Shown: piece after piece, positions 40,274 through 49,352 of the stretch
How positions within the stretch are numbered: the first letter of the stretch is position 1
How the letters are laid out: each line of letters opens with the position of its first letter
Assembly: GCA_900470155.1 (NCBI GenBank)
Contig: UBZT01000015.1
Span: 186,001-250,000 of the forward strand
Length of the DNA: 64,000 nt
Reading direction: 5' to 3'
Origin: Hyphomicrobiales bacterium
Lineage (GTDB): Bacteria; Pseudomonadota; Alphaproteobacteria; Rhizobiales; Rhizobiaceae
The notes under the pieces: generated by a model
What the model was told of the DNA's origin: nothing
What the model saw: the letters and a program-made list of their open reading frames with translations, nothing else
The model's database searches: none
Made by a program: the position numbers and the translations under genes

Positions 40274-41485
40274 TCACCGAGCGATCTGTTTGTTCTGGGT
40301 GGTATCAGGGGGAAAGCCGATCACCGTGCCGAACGACCTGCGCTCTGGGCCGAGAGCATAGACGGTAAAGCCGTTTCTGCCTCCTCGCTTTGTCTCGTAA
40401 AGCGCACGATCTGCCTCCTCCATGAGGACATCTGGTTGGGCTGTTTCGGTCCTCGACGATGTTATCCCGATGCTTGTTGAAATATCCAAGGAGACATGTC
40501 CCCAAAGGAACGGAGACTCTTTCAAATTCGCAATCGCTCGCTCTGCGAGGCAAGCGGCCTGATCCTCTCCGGTGTCCGGCAAAAGAACAGAGAATTCGTC
40601 TCCTCCGAGCCGGGCAAATATATCACCTTGCCGCAAGTGCTTGCGGACTACCTCTGCCGCATGCCTGAGGGCAGCATCTCCTGCCGCATGACCATGGGTA
40701 TCGTTGATCGTCTTGAAGCGATCAAGATCGAAAAGCATCAGACTGAACATTTTGGAATGGGCAGCAGAACATGCCATCTCCAGATGCTTCATGAACAGCC
40801 GGCGGTTTGCCAGGCCCGTCAGATCGTCCTGATTGGCGAGGCGGTCCACTTCGCGGTGCAAGTGATCGATCACCGAGATGAGGAAACCGAAATTCCAGGT
40901 AACTTTGGCAAAGAGAAATACAAGCAATGCAAGCGCTGCGGCATCGCTCAGATCGAGGGCCGGCATGACGTTCACAAGCAGCAGGATGTTTCCACTGGCG
41001 ATGACCCAGTGTGAAACGCATGCGACAGCCAAGGCAGCGCAGGTGATGCCTGCGCCCAATTCCCACACCTTGTTCCGCAGTAAATAGAGGGCAGTCAGGA
41101 AAAGCGGTAGGGACTGCGACAGAGTGTAAAGAGGATTGCGGCCGTACCAAACATGGAAAGTTGCAAGCATCGCACCTGCGCTCAAGGCGAGGAACAAGCC
41201 AGCCCTGAACGGATCTGGATCGTCCCCGTGAAAACGGCGCACCCCTAGGTAGTTCAGCCAGAAACCGAGGACAACAACCGTGTTTCCTGCGACGGTCGCC
41301 GGAAGCAGCCCGGAATCGCCTTGGGTAGACAGGATTAAGCCGCCGAGTACGCCTGCAACGCTCCCGGCCAGCCAGTAACGTGCGGCGTAGAGGTCGCGGT
41401 AACGATAGACGATCGCTCCCCAAATGACACAGTTGGATAGTCCGAAAAGCAGGACAAGCAGGTAGATCGTGTAAAAGTCAGGCAT
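40274..41485 (-). CDS. Membrane diguanylate cyclase
   Basis: 403 residues. Six or so hydrophobic segments span about 5-215, followed by a GGDEF domain: DDLTGLANRR, LFDLDRFKTINDTHGHAAGD and active site FARLGGDEFSVLLP. The RxxD inhibitory site is not obvious. It should synthesise cyclic-di-GMP in response to a membrane signal. It is convergent with hipA and the third cyclic-di-GMP gene in 8 kb. Confidence 0.92.
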   Translation of the reverse strand: MPDFYTIYLLVLLFGLSNCVIWGAIVYRYRDLYAARYWLAGSVAGVLGGLILSTQGDSGLLPATVAGNTVVVLGFWLNYLGVRRFHGDDPDPFRAGLFLALSAGAMLATFHVWYGRNPLYTLSQSLPLFLTALYLLRNKVWELGAGITCAALAVACVSHWVIASGNILLLVNVMPALDLSDAAALALLVFLFAKVTWNFGFLISVIDHLHREVDRLANQDDLTGLANRRLFMKHLEMACSAAHSKMFSLMLFDLDRFKTINDTHGHAAGDAALRHAAEVVRKHLRQGDIFARLGGDEFSVLLPDTGEDQAACLAERAIANLKESPFLWGHVSLDISTSIGITSSRTETAQPDVLMEEADRALYETKRGGRNGFTVYALGPERRSFGTVIGFPPDTTQNKQIAR

Positions 41486-41672
41486 TCCGGCATTACCTTC
41501 GTGAGGCCCCGTATCGGGTTACCGTCGCAACACGAAACACAGGATGAATTTTTTCATCGGCATTTGACCCATTGTCTTCTCGTTTGAGGTGCCATGTAGG
41601 TTTCGGGCAACCTAGGTCCGATATCGGGACAAGGCGTTCATAGATCGGCGCAGACATTTTTAAGGGGCAACC

Positions 41673-42398
41673 ATGAGTATGAAAAAATATTCCGCGGAGG
41701 CAATCGGCACATTCTGGCTAACGTTCGGAGGATGCGGTAGCGCAGTCATCGCCGCCGGCTTGCCGAATGTTGGCATCGGCTACCTCGGTGTTTCACTCGC
41801 CTTTGGCCTGACCGTCGTGACCATGGCCTATGCGATCGGTCATATCTCAGGCTGCCATCTCAATCCGGCGGTGACCTTCGGCTTGGCCGCAGGTGGTCGG
41901 TTCCCTGTCAATCAGATCGTTCCTTATGTCGTTGCGCAGGTTGTTGGCGGACTAATTGGCGGCGCTGTCCTCTATGTCATCGCCAGCGGCAAGGCGGGTT
42001 TCGACGTTGTTGGAGGCTTTGCATCAAACGGCTACGGCGAGCACTCGCCGGGGCGATATTCTCTTCTCGCCTGCCTTATGGCGGAATTCGTTCTGACGGC
42101 GATGTTCCTGTTCATCATCATGGGCGCCACACATGGTAAAGCCCCCGCTGGCTTTGCTCCATTGGCAATCGGCCTTGGACTAACCCTCATCCACCTCATC
42201 AGCATCGATGTGACCAATACCTCAGTGAACCCGGCTCGCAGCACTGGTGTGGCGATGTTTGCAGGAGGCTGGGCCATCCAACAGCTGTGGCTGTTCTGGG
42301 TTGCGCCAATTGCTGGGGGCATCGTTGGCGGGGTGAGCTATCGGTGGCTCAGCTCTGAGCCGACTGGTCAGATTGTCGGCTCTGCGGCCGCAAAGTAG
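41673..42398 (+). CDS. aqpZ: Aquaporin Z
   Basis: 241 residues with six membrane spans and both NPA boxes: [13 protein letters not shown] and [14 protein letters not shown]. The R after the second NPA and the [10 protein letters not shown] context fit a water-selective AqpZ rather than GlpF. AAGGGG lies before the ATG. It stands alone. It allows osmotic water movement across the inner membrane. Confidence 0.93.
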   Translation: MSMKKYSAEAIGTFWLTFGGCGSAVIAAGLPNVGIGYLGVSLAFGLTVVTMAYAIGHISGCHLNPAVTFGLAAGGRFPVNQIVPYVVAQVVGGLIGGAVLYVIASGKAGFDVVGGFASNGYGEHSPGRYSLLACLMAEFVLTAMFLFIIMGATHGKAPAGFAPLAIGLGLTLIHLISIDVTNTSVNPARSTGVAMFAGGWAIQQLWLFWVAPIAGGIVGGVSYRWLSSEPTGQIVGSAAAK

Positions 42399-43231
42399 GC
42401 ACGGACAGAAACTAAGCGATTGGCCTTTGCGGACGTCGAATCGACCCGCAAGGGCCTCGAGAGACCGCAAACGTCGCCCCTTTTGTTGACAACCCGCTTG
42501 AGTGTCCATTGGCACTCCTATCCGGGTGGCGTAACGAGGAATCAACGCTTTGCATACTTGGAGCCGGACAAAGCGAGCTAGTTCCCCGCAGGCAGACCTG
42601 CGAGATCGGCGCTATCGTGCCAAAGTCGCGACATCACGGTGTCGTCACGCGCGAGTGCCGAGATTTCCGGCCATGTCAGCTGGCGTGCCACCTGGGACGC
42701 ATATATCTCGCCTTCCGGCGGCACTGCCAGCATCCCGCCGCCATCCTCCACGGTGTTCAAGGGTCGGTAGAGGCCTTGGATGGCTCCCATTGCCGCAATA
42801 AACGGAATGAAGAACGCACCTGCGTCGGCGACCTCTACCTTGCAATCGCACGTCACCGAAACGACCAGCATGCATCCCAAGCTTGCCGTGTCGTTTCCTG
42901 TAAAGTGCTCCCTGTCAACGGAACATCAGTAAATTTGCTACCCCCGAGCCTGCCGGCAGATCGCTTCCGGATATCATTGGCAACATGTCCCCCGAATCTG
43001 GCGACCCAAAGTCGAACGGTCTGATGAGAGACGATGACGCCACGCGCTGCCAGCAGACACTGCCATCCTCAGTCTGAGCGGAAATCGAAAACACAGCCAA
43101 GCGGCATGGCAATCACCACGCCTGGAAATCGGTGGCGGCGAGAAAGAGGATGACGGGTGAATCTGGGCATCCGCCAGATCTCACACCTTGATCGATGCTC
43201 GGTTAACGTTAGGTGCCGGGCCAATCTATGA
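42399..43231. other. 833-bp stretch with one doubtful minus-strand frame
   Basis: A frame at 42578-42880 (minus) gives up to 100 residues (FIPFIAAMGAIQGLYRPLNT, GGGMLAVPPEGEIYASQVAR) but its start is a TTG or a poorly served ATG and I know no homologue. Nothing else is supported. It may be a relic or a strain-specific small gene. Confidence 0.35.
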
Positions 43232-44476
43232 TCAACTCTCAGCCAGTTGCTGGGCTGCCTGACGGAGAGCCACTGCGGACGCGCAGTAACGTTCCAGAAG
43301 TTGATCGATCTTTGCAGGGCCAAAGACGTCATCCAGGAGCAGATAGGCGGCGCCAAACAGGGCGCTGTCATCATGTACTGTAGTCAGCACGATTGAAAGA
43401 TCGCGCGTGGCGAGCGGAAGGCATCGCTGGTAGACCAGTTCGCGAATACCGGAGAGAAGGATATCGCCACCGCGCGCAAGCGTGCCGCCGATGACGATGA
43501 GGCTCGGATTGATGATGCTGACCACATCCGAGATGACTTCGCCGATCGTGCGTCCGGACGCCCGCAGCAGCATCAGGGCCTCCGGCTTGTGCTGTTCTAC
43601 GAGATCGATCACATCGCGGGCAGTCTCGGCGTGAAAACCGCGCTGGGAAAGGTCTCGCGCGATGGCCCAACCCGCAGCACGGGCCTCCACGCATCCGAAC
43701 TTTCCGCAACGACACAGCGGCGCGTCGTCAGAGAGAAACTGGATGTGGCCGATGTCGCCGGCCGCACCCTGTGCGCCGCGGAACACGCGGCCACCCGCAA
43801 TCATGCCGCTGCCGATACCGGTGCCGACCTTCACGAACAGCATGTCTTCGACCGCCGGGAAGCGGCGCTTGTGCTCGCAGACCGTCATGAGGTTCACATC
43901 ATTCTCGACATAGACCGGAACGGCGAAGCGTGCCTGCATGAAGCCGATAACGTCGAATTCATCCCAGCCGGACAATACCGACGGGCCGACGACACAGCCG
44001 CGCTTGAAATCGACTGGCGTCGGTAAGCTGATGCCAATGCCGATGAGAAAGCCATGCGTTTTCTGCACCTGCGCGGCAAGGGCGGCCGCCGCATCGCTGA
44101 TCCGGGCCAGGGTATCCTCCGGCCCGCTCATCACGGAAAAAGAGAGTGTCGTCTGGGCCAGGATTGCCGGGCTCAGGTCCATCGCGGCGAGATGAATGTG
44201 GGTCTCTCCCACATTGGCAACCAGCAAAAATCCACCTGCCGCATTGAGCGCGAGAATGCGTGTCGGTCGGCCGCCGCTCGGCAAGGTCTGTTCCGTCTCG
44301 CGCACCAGCCCGCAGGCGATCAGCGCGTTCAGCCTATGTGTCACGGTTGCGCGCGATAGGCCCGATTCCAGCAGCAATTCTGCTCGAGATGACCCGTTCC
44401 CTCTTGCTATCAGGGAGAGGATGCTCCCAGCGCCTTCGAGCACCTGTCTGTCATACTCCGGTTCCGGGCTACCCAT
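43232..44476 (-). CDS. ROK-family repressor of the sugar cluster
   Basis: 414 residues from the ATG at 44476 (AGGAG upstream). The N-terminal winged helix (SSRAELLLESGLSRATVTHRLNALIACGLV) is followed by a ROK sugar-kinase-like domain with VKVGTGIGSGMIAGGRVFRG and the zinc motif PLCRCGKFGCVEARA. ROK repressors release DNA on binding a sugar or sugar phosphate. It diverges from the FGGY kinase gene, with a strong palindrome in between, and resembles FrcR of rhizobial fructose systems in context. Confidence 0.9.
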   Translation of the reverse strand: MGSPEPEYDRQVLEGAGSILSLIARGNGSSRAELLLESGLSRATVTHRLNALIACGLVRETEQTLPSGGRPTRILALNAAGGFLLVANVGETHIHLAAMDLSPAILAQTTLSFSVMSGPEDTLARISDAAAALAAQVQKTHGFLIGIGISLPTPVDFKRGCVVGPSVLSGWDEFDVIGFMQARFAVPVYVENDVNLMTVCEHKRRFPAVEDMLFVKVGTGIGSGMIAGGRVFRGAQGAAGDIGHIQFLSDDAPLCRCGKFGCVEARAAGWAIARDLSQRGFHAETARDVIDLVEQHKPEALMLLRASGRTIGEVISDVVSIINPSLIVIGGTLARGGDILLSGIRELVYQRCLPLATRDLSIVLTTVHDDSALFGAAYLLLDDVFGPAKIDQLLERYCASAVALRQAAQQLAES

Positions 44477-44554
44477 GCCAAAGCTCCTGTTGCATCCTCG
44501 CTTTAGCGGGAAAGGGCGGGGAGATAAAGTAGCGACGTAAATAGCTATCTTCAA

Positions 44555-44593
44555 TTATGTATAATATCATACATAAGATTGCCATTTATGTAT
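44555..44593. promoter_or_regulatory. ROK operator in the divergent promoter
   Basis: Perfect inverted repeat TTATGTAT (44555-44562)/ATACATAA (44569-44576) and a third TTATGTAT at 44586-44593 in the AT-rich region between regulator and kinase. Three copies of one 8-mer in 39 bp make a regulatory role likely. Confidence 0.7.
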
Positions 44594-44636
44594 CTTTTTG
44601 ACTATATGCGTCGATTGTCATCCTGAGAGGCGTGCC

Positions 44637-46202
44637 GTGACCACCTATCTAATCGGACTCGACTACGGATCGGAATCGGCGCGAGGCGTGTTGATCGACT
44701 CCGAAACCGGCCAGCAGGTGGCGCACGAGGTCCACGTCTACCGGCATGGAATCATGAGCCAGACCCTGCCGGACGGCAGCCGGATGCCGCCGGATTTTGC
44801 CTTACAGAATGCCGATGACTACACTGCTGCGGCCCTGGAGATCCTCTCGCGACTGGGCCGCGGCCGGATCATTGATGGCATTGGCCTTGGCTTCACTGCA
44901 AGCTCGCCCCTACCAGCACGGGCTGATGGCGTACCTTTGTCGCGGCTCCACTCGGCCGAACCCCATGCCTATGTCAAACTCTGGAAACACAATGCGCAGG
45001 CCTTTGCAGATGGGATCAACGCACAAGGCACGCCGTTTCTCGCCAATTTCGGCGGTCGTGTCTCAGGCGAGTGGCTGCTGGCCAAGGCGGTGCAGGTCGC
45101 TTCGGAGGCGCCTGGTATCTGGGCCGCGACGGATCGTTTCATCGAGGGCGGAGACTGGCTCGTCTGGCAACTGACGGGACGGGAGGCGCGCGGTCTGGGT
45201 TTTGCCGCCTACAAGGCGCAATTTTCGACCGAGGCGGGCTATCCCTCGGGCATTTTGCCGGATCTCGACCGGCGCCTTTCCACCCCGCTTCCAGTCGGGT
45301 CGGCGGCTGGCCCGTTATCGCCGGAATGGCGGGAACGGACAGGCATTCAGGGCCGCGCGAGCGTCGCCGTCGCGGTCATCGATTCCCATGTCATGCTTCC
45401 GGCAATCGGCGGTGTTTCGCCCGGCTGCTTTGTCGGGGCGCTGGGCACTTCGGCAGCCTATCTTTATCTCAGCGATGTCTACCGCCCGCTGCCGCCGGGC
45501 ATAGAAGGCGTGGCGTTCGATGGCTCGGTGCGGCATCTCTGGTGCTACGAGGCGGGCCAGCCGAGTTTCGGCGACACGCTCGGCTGGTTTGTGCGCACCT
45601 TCCCGCGCGGCGCCGATGCGCAGGCGAGCTTTCGGGCCTATAACGACGAGGCGTCGGGCCTGGCGCCGGCCGCCGGCCGCCTTGTGGCACTTGACTGGCT
45701 TGGCGGCAATCGCGTGCCTTTCGCCGACGGCAATCTTTCCGGCCTGCTGGCAGGACTGACACGCCAAACGACATCGGCCGAGATCTATCTCGCCCTCATG
45801 GAAGGGCTATGCTTCGGCGCGCGGGCGGTTTTCGATCTCTTTCCGGCCGGCGGCCTGCCGGCGGAGCGTGTGCTGATGGCAAGTGGACTGGCCCGTGCCA
45901 ATCCCCTGCTGATCCAGATCATGGCCGACATCCTGGACCGACCGGTCGAGGTTCCCGATATCGCCAATGCCACCGCAGTCGGCGCGGCAATCCATGGTGC
46001 TGTCGCCAGCGGAACCGTTGCGACCTATGTCGAAGGTGCGGAACGCTTTGGCGCGCGCACGTTCGATCGCATTTCGCCGCGGGTGGAGCATGCCCGCCGC
46101 TATCGCCCCGTCTACGAAGTCTACAAAGGCCTAGCATCAGGAGGCTCGGTTCACGTCGCCATGCATGCACTTCGAAGCCTTGTCCTGGATGATCCGGCGT
46201 GA
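44637..46202 (+). CDS. FGGY-family ketose kinase (ribulokinase-like)
   Basis: 521 residues from a GTG at 44637 (GAGAGG upstream). The N-terminal ATP-phosphate motif LIGLDYGSESARGVLID is AraB-like, with the substrate region FIEGGDWLVWQLTG and the second domain MASGLARANPLLIQIMADIL and NATAVGAAIHGAV. FGGY enzymes phosphorylate the terminal carbon of ketoses or polyols. It opens the plus operon of the sugar cluster. AraB-type ribulokinases accept several pentuloses; a ketohexose is possible because a PfkB kinase and an aldolase-fold protein follow. Confidence 0.88.
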   Translation: MTTYLIGLDYGSESARGVLIDSETGQQVAHEVHVYRHGIMSQTLPDGSRMPPDFALQNADDYTAAALEILSRLGRGRIIDGIGLGFTASSPLPARADGVPLSRLHSAEPHAYVKLWKHNAQAFADGINAQGTPFLANFGGRVSGEWLLAKAVQVASEAPGIWAATDRFIEGGDWLVWQLTGREARGLGFAAYKAQFSTEAGYPSGILPDLDRRLSTPLPVGSAAGPLSPEWRERTGIQGRASVAVAVIDSHVMLPAIGGVSPGCFVGALGTSAAYLYLSDVYRPLPPGIEGVAFDGSVRHLWCYEAGQPSFGDTLGWFVRTFPRGADAQASFRAYNDEASGLAPAAGRLVALDWLGGNRVPFADGNLSGLLAGLTRQTTSAEIYLALMEGLCFGARAVFDLFPAGGLPAERVLMASGLARANPLLIQIMADILDRPVEVPDIANATAVGAAIHGAVASGTVATYVEGAERFGARTFDRISPRVEHARRYRPVYEVYKGLASGGSVHVAMHALRSLVLDDPA

Positions 46203-46212
46203 GGCATTTTCA

Positions 46213-46279
46213 TTTTGGATAAAAACATACAAAAGAAAGGCTTTATTTATTTGACATTATCCAAAAGAAATGAGCTAAT
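46213..46279 (+). promoter_or_regulatory. Promoter and operator before the binding-protein gene
   Basis: TTGACA (46251-46256), 17 bp, then GCTAAT (46274-46279) make a sigma-70-like promoter. The inverted repeat TTTTGGATAA (46213-46222)/TTATCCAAAA (46257-46266) places one arm inside the promoter spacer, fitting repression by looping or dimer binding. Confidence 0.55.
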
Positions 46280-46360
46280 CCCTCTGGCCTTTGAGGAGAG
46301 GCCATGCTCGCCGCAAGAGCCTAAGGGGCTCGGCGGCATCATCTGATTTGGGAGGATTTC

Positions 46361-47371
46361 ATGTCGCTTCGTCGCATTCGCAGTTCGGCACATTCCAATA
46401 TTTTCCGGTCCGCTATAGGTGTCACCGGGCTGGCGCTCGGCCTTGCCTTCGCCGCCGGTCCTGCTTCCGCAGCAGATGTGATTGTAGGCCTTGTCACCAA
46501 AACCGAAGTCAATCCGTTCTTCGTCAAGATGCGTCAGGCTGCTGACGCGCGCGCCAAGGAGAAGGGCGTCAAGCTGATCGCCCGCGCCGGCAAATTCGAT
46601 GGCGACAACGAAGGTCAGGTCGCAGCCATCGAGGATTTGATCAGCGCCGGTGCCAAAGGCATCTTGGTCACCCCGAACAATTCGTCCGGCATGCTGGACG
46701 TCATCAAGAAGGCCCGCGCAGCAGGCGTTCTGGTGATCGCGCTGGACACGGCCACCGACCCGGCCGACGCGGTTGATGCCACCTTCGCCACCGACAATTT
46801 CGAAGCCGGCGTGCAGCAGGGAACTTACGCCCGCAAGGCGATGGGCGACAAGAAGGCCGTCGTCGCCATGCTCGACGGGACACCCGGCGGCACCGTCGAT
46901 ACGTTCCGGCATGACGGTTACCTGAAGGGTTTCGGCATTGCAGAGGGTGACTCATCCATCGCCGGCGCCGCCATCACCAATGGCGCGCAGGACAAGGGCC
47001 AGATCGGCATGGAAAACCTGCTCTCAAAGAATGGTGAGATCAACGCGGTCTATACGATCAACGAGCCCGCAGCGGCCGGCGCCTATGCGGCGCTGAAGTC
47101 GTTCGGCAAGGAAGGCGTCATGCTGACTTCCATCGACGGCGGCTGCGCCGGCGTTCGCGACGTCAAGGACGGCAAGATCGCCGCAACCGTGATGCAGTTC
47201 CCCTACAAGATGGCGGCCATGGGCGTCGATGCGGTGGTGGACTATGCTGCGACAGGCAAGAAGCCGAGCGGCTTCGTCAACACGGGCTCCTTCCTGATCA
47301 CCGACAAGCCTGTTGCCGGCCTGGACTCGAAGGATACCACTTGGGGCCTCGCAAACTGCTGGGGCGACTGA
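46361..47371 (+). CDS. FrcB-like periplasmic sugar-binding protein
   Basis: 336 residues. A signal peptide ends near residue 38 (GLAFAAGPASA before ADVIVGL). The mature part is a type I periplasmic-binding fold of the ribose/fructose group: VNPFFVKMRQAADARAKEKG, IEDLISAGAKGILVTPNNSS, VIALDTATDPADAVDATFAT. It should deliver a sugar to the permease encoded downstream. GGGAGG precedes the ATG. Closest in character to rhizobial FrcB, but substrate assignment needs binding data. Confidence 0.9.
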   Translation: MSLRRIRSSAHSNIFRSAIGVTGLALGLAFAAGPASAADVIVGLVTKTEVNPFFVKMRQAADARAKEKGVKLIARAGKFDGDNEGQVAAIEDLISAGAKGILVTPNNSSGMLDVIKKARAAGVLVIALDTATDPADAVDATFATDNFEAGVQQGTYARKAMGDKKAVVAMLDGTPGGTVDTFRHDGYLKGFGIAEGDSSIAGAAITNGAQDKGQIGMENLLSKNGEINAVYTINEPAAAGAYAALKSFGKEGVMLTSIDGGCAGVRDVKDGKIAATVMQFPYKMAAMGVDAVVDYAATGKKPSGFVNTGSFLITDKPVAGLDSKDTTWGLANCWGD

Positions 47372-47378
47372 TCGGTTT

Positions 47379-47466
47379 CTCCCGGTGGGATCACGGGAGG
47401 CCTTATGCCGAACGTGGTCCTGTCGGGTGAGCTTACGTTCCCGGGGACAGTCCAGCACGGTGCTGG
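47379..47466 (+). other. Two hairpins between binding-protein and permease genes
   Basis: CTCCCG/CGGGAG (47379-47399) and CCAGCA/TGCTGG (47452-47466). Such structures often protect the upstream mRNA so that more binding protein than permease is made. No T-run follows. Confidence 0.4.
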
Positions 47467-47520
47467 ATCGCCTCGGTGGGCAGAGTGCTGCACCAGACGA
47501 TCCTGAAGCACGAGATCTCC

Positions 47521-48507
47521 ATGACCAACGACACCGTTTCCCCACCCGAGACGCTGCGAAGCCTGAAATCGCGCCTGCTTGGCGCCCCTTCGGTGGGGCC
47601 GCTGCTCGTGCTCCTCGGCTTCTGCGTCATTTTCGCGTTCAGCAATCCGCGCTTTCTTGCCACGCACAACCTGTCGATCATCCTGCAGCAGACGGTGATT
47701 ATCGGCGTCCTGGCGATCGGCCAGACGCTGATCATCTTGACGGCCGGGATCGATCTCGCCGTGGGCGCCATTTGCGTGCTTGGCACGATCGTTGCCGGCA
47801 AGCTGGTGAACCTGGGCTACGATCCCGTCCTTTCCATGGGTTTCGCGGTCTTTCTTTGCACGGCAGCGGGTGTCGCGGCCGGCGGTCTCGTCAGCGGGCT
47901 CAGGCTGCCACCCTTCATTGTCACGCTTGGCATTCTCGGCATTTTGACAGCGGCCCTGCGCCTGATCTCGGAAGGCGGCGCCTTTCCGGTTCGCGACCCT
48001 TTCCTTGCCTGGACCGGCAACACGATGAAGCTCGGCGGCTTCGTCCTCACCTATGGCGTGCTGATCATGTTCGCGCTCTACGGCTTGGTCTGGTATCTCC
48101 TGAACCAGACGAAGTGGGGCCGCCATGTCTATGCCATCGGTAACAATTCGGAAGCCGCCCGTCTTGTCGGCATTCCGGTGCAGCGCCATCTGCTGTCGGT
48201 CTACCTGCTGGCCGGCCTGATTTACGGCATCGGCTCCTGGCTCGCGCTCGGGCGTATTCCGAATGCCGATCCGAACGCGATGCAGAGCGCAAACCTCGAT
48301 TCCATCACCGCAGTGGTTATCGGTGGCACCAGCCTGTTCGGCGGGCGTGGCGGCCTGATCGGCACTCTGATCGGCGCCCTGATCGTGGGTGTCCTGCGCA
48401 ACGGGCTGACGCTCGCCGGCATCGACCCGCTTTGGCAGGATCTCGTGACCGGCGTCCTCGTCATCATCGCCGTCGCGCTTGATCAGATGTCCCGGAGGAA
48501 GAACTGA
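47521..48507 (+). CDS. FrcC-like ABC sugar permease
   Basis: 328 residues from the ATG at 47521, with eight to ten membrane spans. Family marks are IIGVLAIGQTLIILTAGIDLAVGA, PPFIVTLGILGI, IGNNSEAARLVGIPV (the ATPase-contact loop) and VIGGTSLFGGRGG. It forms the channel of a CUT2-type importer. Its stop shares a base with the ATPase start (TGATG). In some CUT2 importers one permease gene serves as a homodimer, as expected here. Confidence 0.92.
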   Translation: MTNDTVSPPETLRSLKSRLLGAPSVGPLLVLLGFCVIFAFSNPRFLATHNLSIILQQTVIIGVLAIGQTLIILTAGIDLAVGAICVLGTIVAGKLVNLGYDPVLSMGFAVFLCTAAGVAAGGLVSGLRLPPFIVTLGILGILTAALRLISEGGAFPVRDPFLAWTGNTMKLGGFVLTYGVLIMFALYGLVWYLLNQTKWGRHVYAIGNNSEAARLVGIPVQRHLLSVYLLAGLIYGIGSWLALGRIPNADPNAMQSANLDSITAVVIGGTSLFGGRGGLIGTLIGALIVGVLRNGLTLAGIDPLWQDLVTGVLVIIAVALDQMSRRKN

Positions 48508-49301
48508 TGTCCGCCGATACCAGCATCATGCACACATCCGAACCTGCACAGAGCGTGGTGCTCGAAGCGCGCAATGTCGTGAAGACCTACGGTCATGTGA
48601 CCGCACTCGACGGCGTCGATTTCGAGCTTCGCGCCGGTGAAATCCTCGCCGTGGTCGGCGACAACGGAGCCGGCAAGAGCACGCTGATCAAGACGCTGAC
48701 GGGGGCGGTGCGCCCGACCAGCGGCGAAATCCTGCTGGATGGTCTGCCGATCCACTTCAAGGGACCGCTCGACGCCCGCCATGCCGGCATCGAAACGGTC
48801 TACCAGGACCTCGCCATGGCGCCGGCGCTTGATATCGCTTCCAATGTCTTCCTTGGTCGCGAATTGCGCGCACCGGGGCTGATGGGCAGCCTCTTCCGGC
48901 GCCTGGACAAGAAACGGATGCGCGAGGAGGCGAGACAAGCCATGAACGAGCTGAAGTTTCGCCTGCCGGCGATCGACAATGCGGTGGAGTCGCTTTCGGG
49001 CGGTCAGCGGCAGGGGGTGGCGGTTGCCCGCGCCGCTCTGTTTGCCCGCAGGCTGGTCATCATGGACGAGCCGACGGCCGCCCTTGGCGTGCGCGAGACG
49101 GGGCAGGTCCTGGAACTCATCCGCTCTATCCGCGACCGTGGCCTGCCCGTCGTCCTCATCAGCCACAACATGCCGAATGTCTTCGATATCGCTGACCGTA
49201 TCCACATCATGCGTCTCGGCCGGCGTGCCGCAGTCGTCACGCCGAAGACCCACTCCATGAACGACGTCGTCGCCATTATGACGGGGGCCGCGACCGCCTG
49301 A
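48507..49301 (+). CDS. FrcA-like ABC ATP-binding protein (single domain)
   Basis: 264 residues with one nucleotide-binding domain: Walker A GDNGAGKSTLIKTL, signature LSGGQRQGVAVARA, Walker B LVIMDEPTAAL, switch His in VVLISHNM. Most CUT2 importers (RbsA, XylG) have two fused domains; a single-domain protein as here is the FrcA type. It energises import of the sugar. Confidence 0.92.
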   Translation: MSADTSIMHTSEPAQSVVLEARNVVKTYGHVTALDGVDFELRAGEILAVVGDNGAGKSTLIKTLTGAVRPTSGEILLDGLPIHFKGPLDARHAGIETVYQDLAMAPALDIASNVFLGRELRAPGLMGSLFRRLDKKRMREEARQAMNELKFRLPAIDNAVESLSGGQRQGVAVARAALFARRLVIMDEPTAALGVRETGQVLELIRSIRDRGLPVVLISHNMPNVFDIADRIHIMRLGRRAAVVTPKTHSMNDVVAIMTGAATA

Positions 49302-49352
49302 TCTTCTTGGCCGGCGACATCACAGCCGGTCCACAACGAACGGAGCAAAACC

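Noticed and set aside
42578-42880. Minus-strand 100-codon frame
   Set aside because: Its sequence looks somewhat protein-like, but the start is poor and I recognise no family, so it is only noted within the gap.
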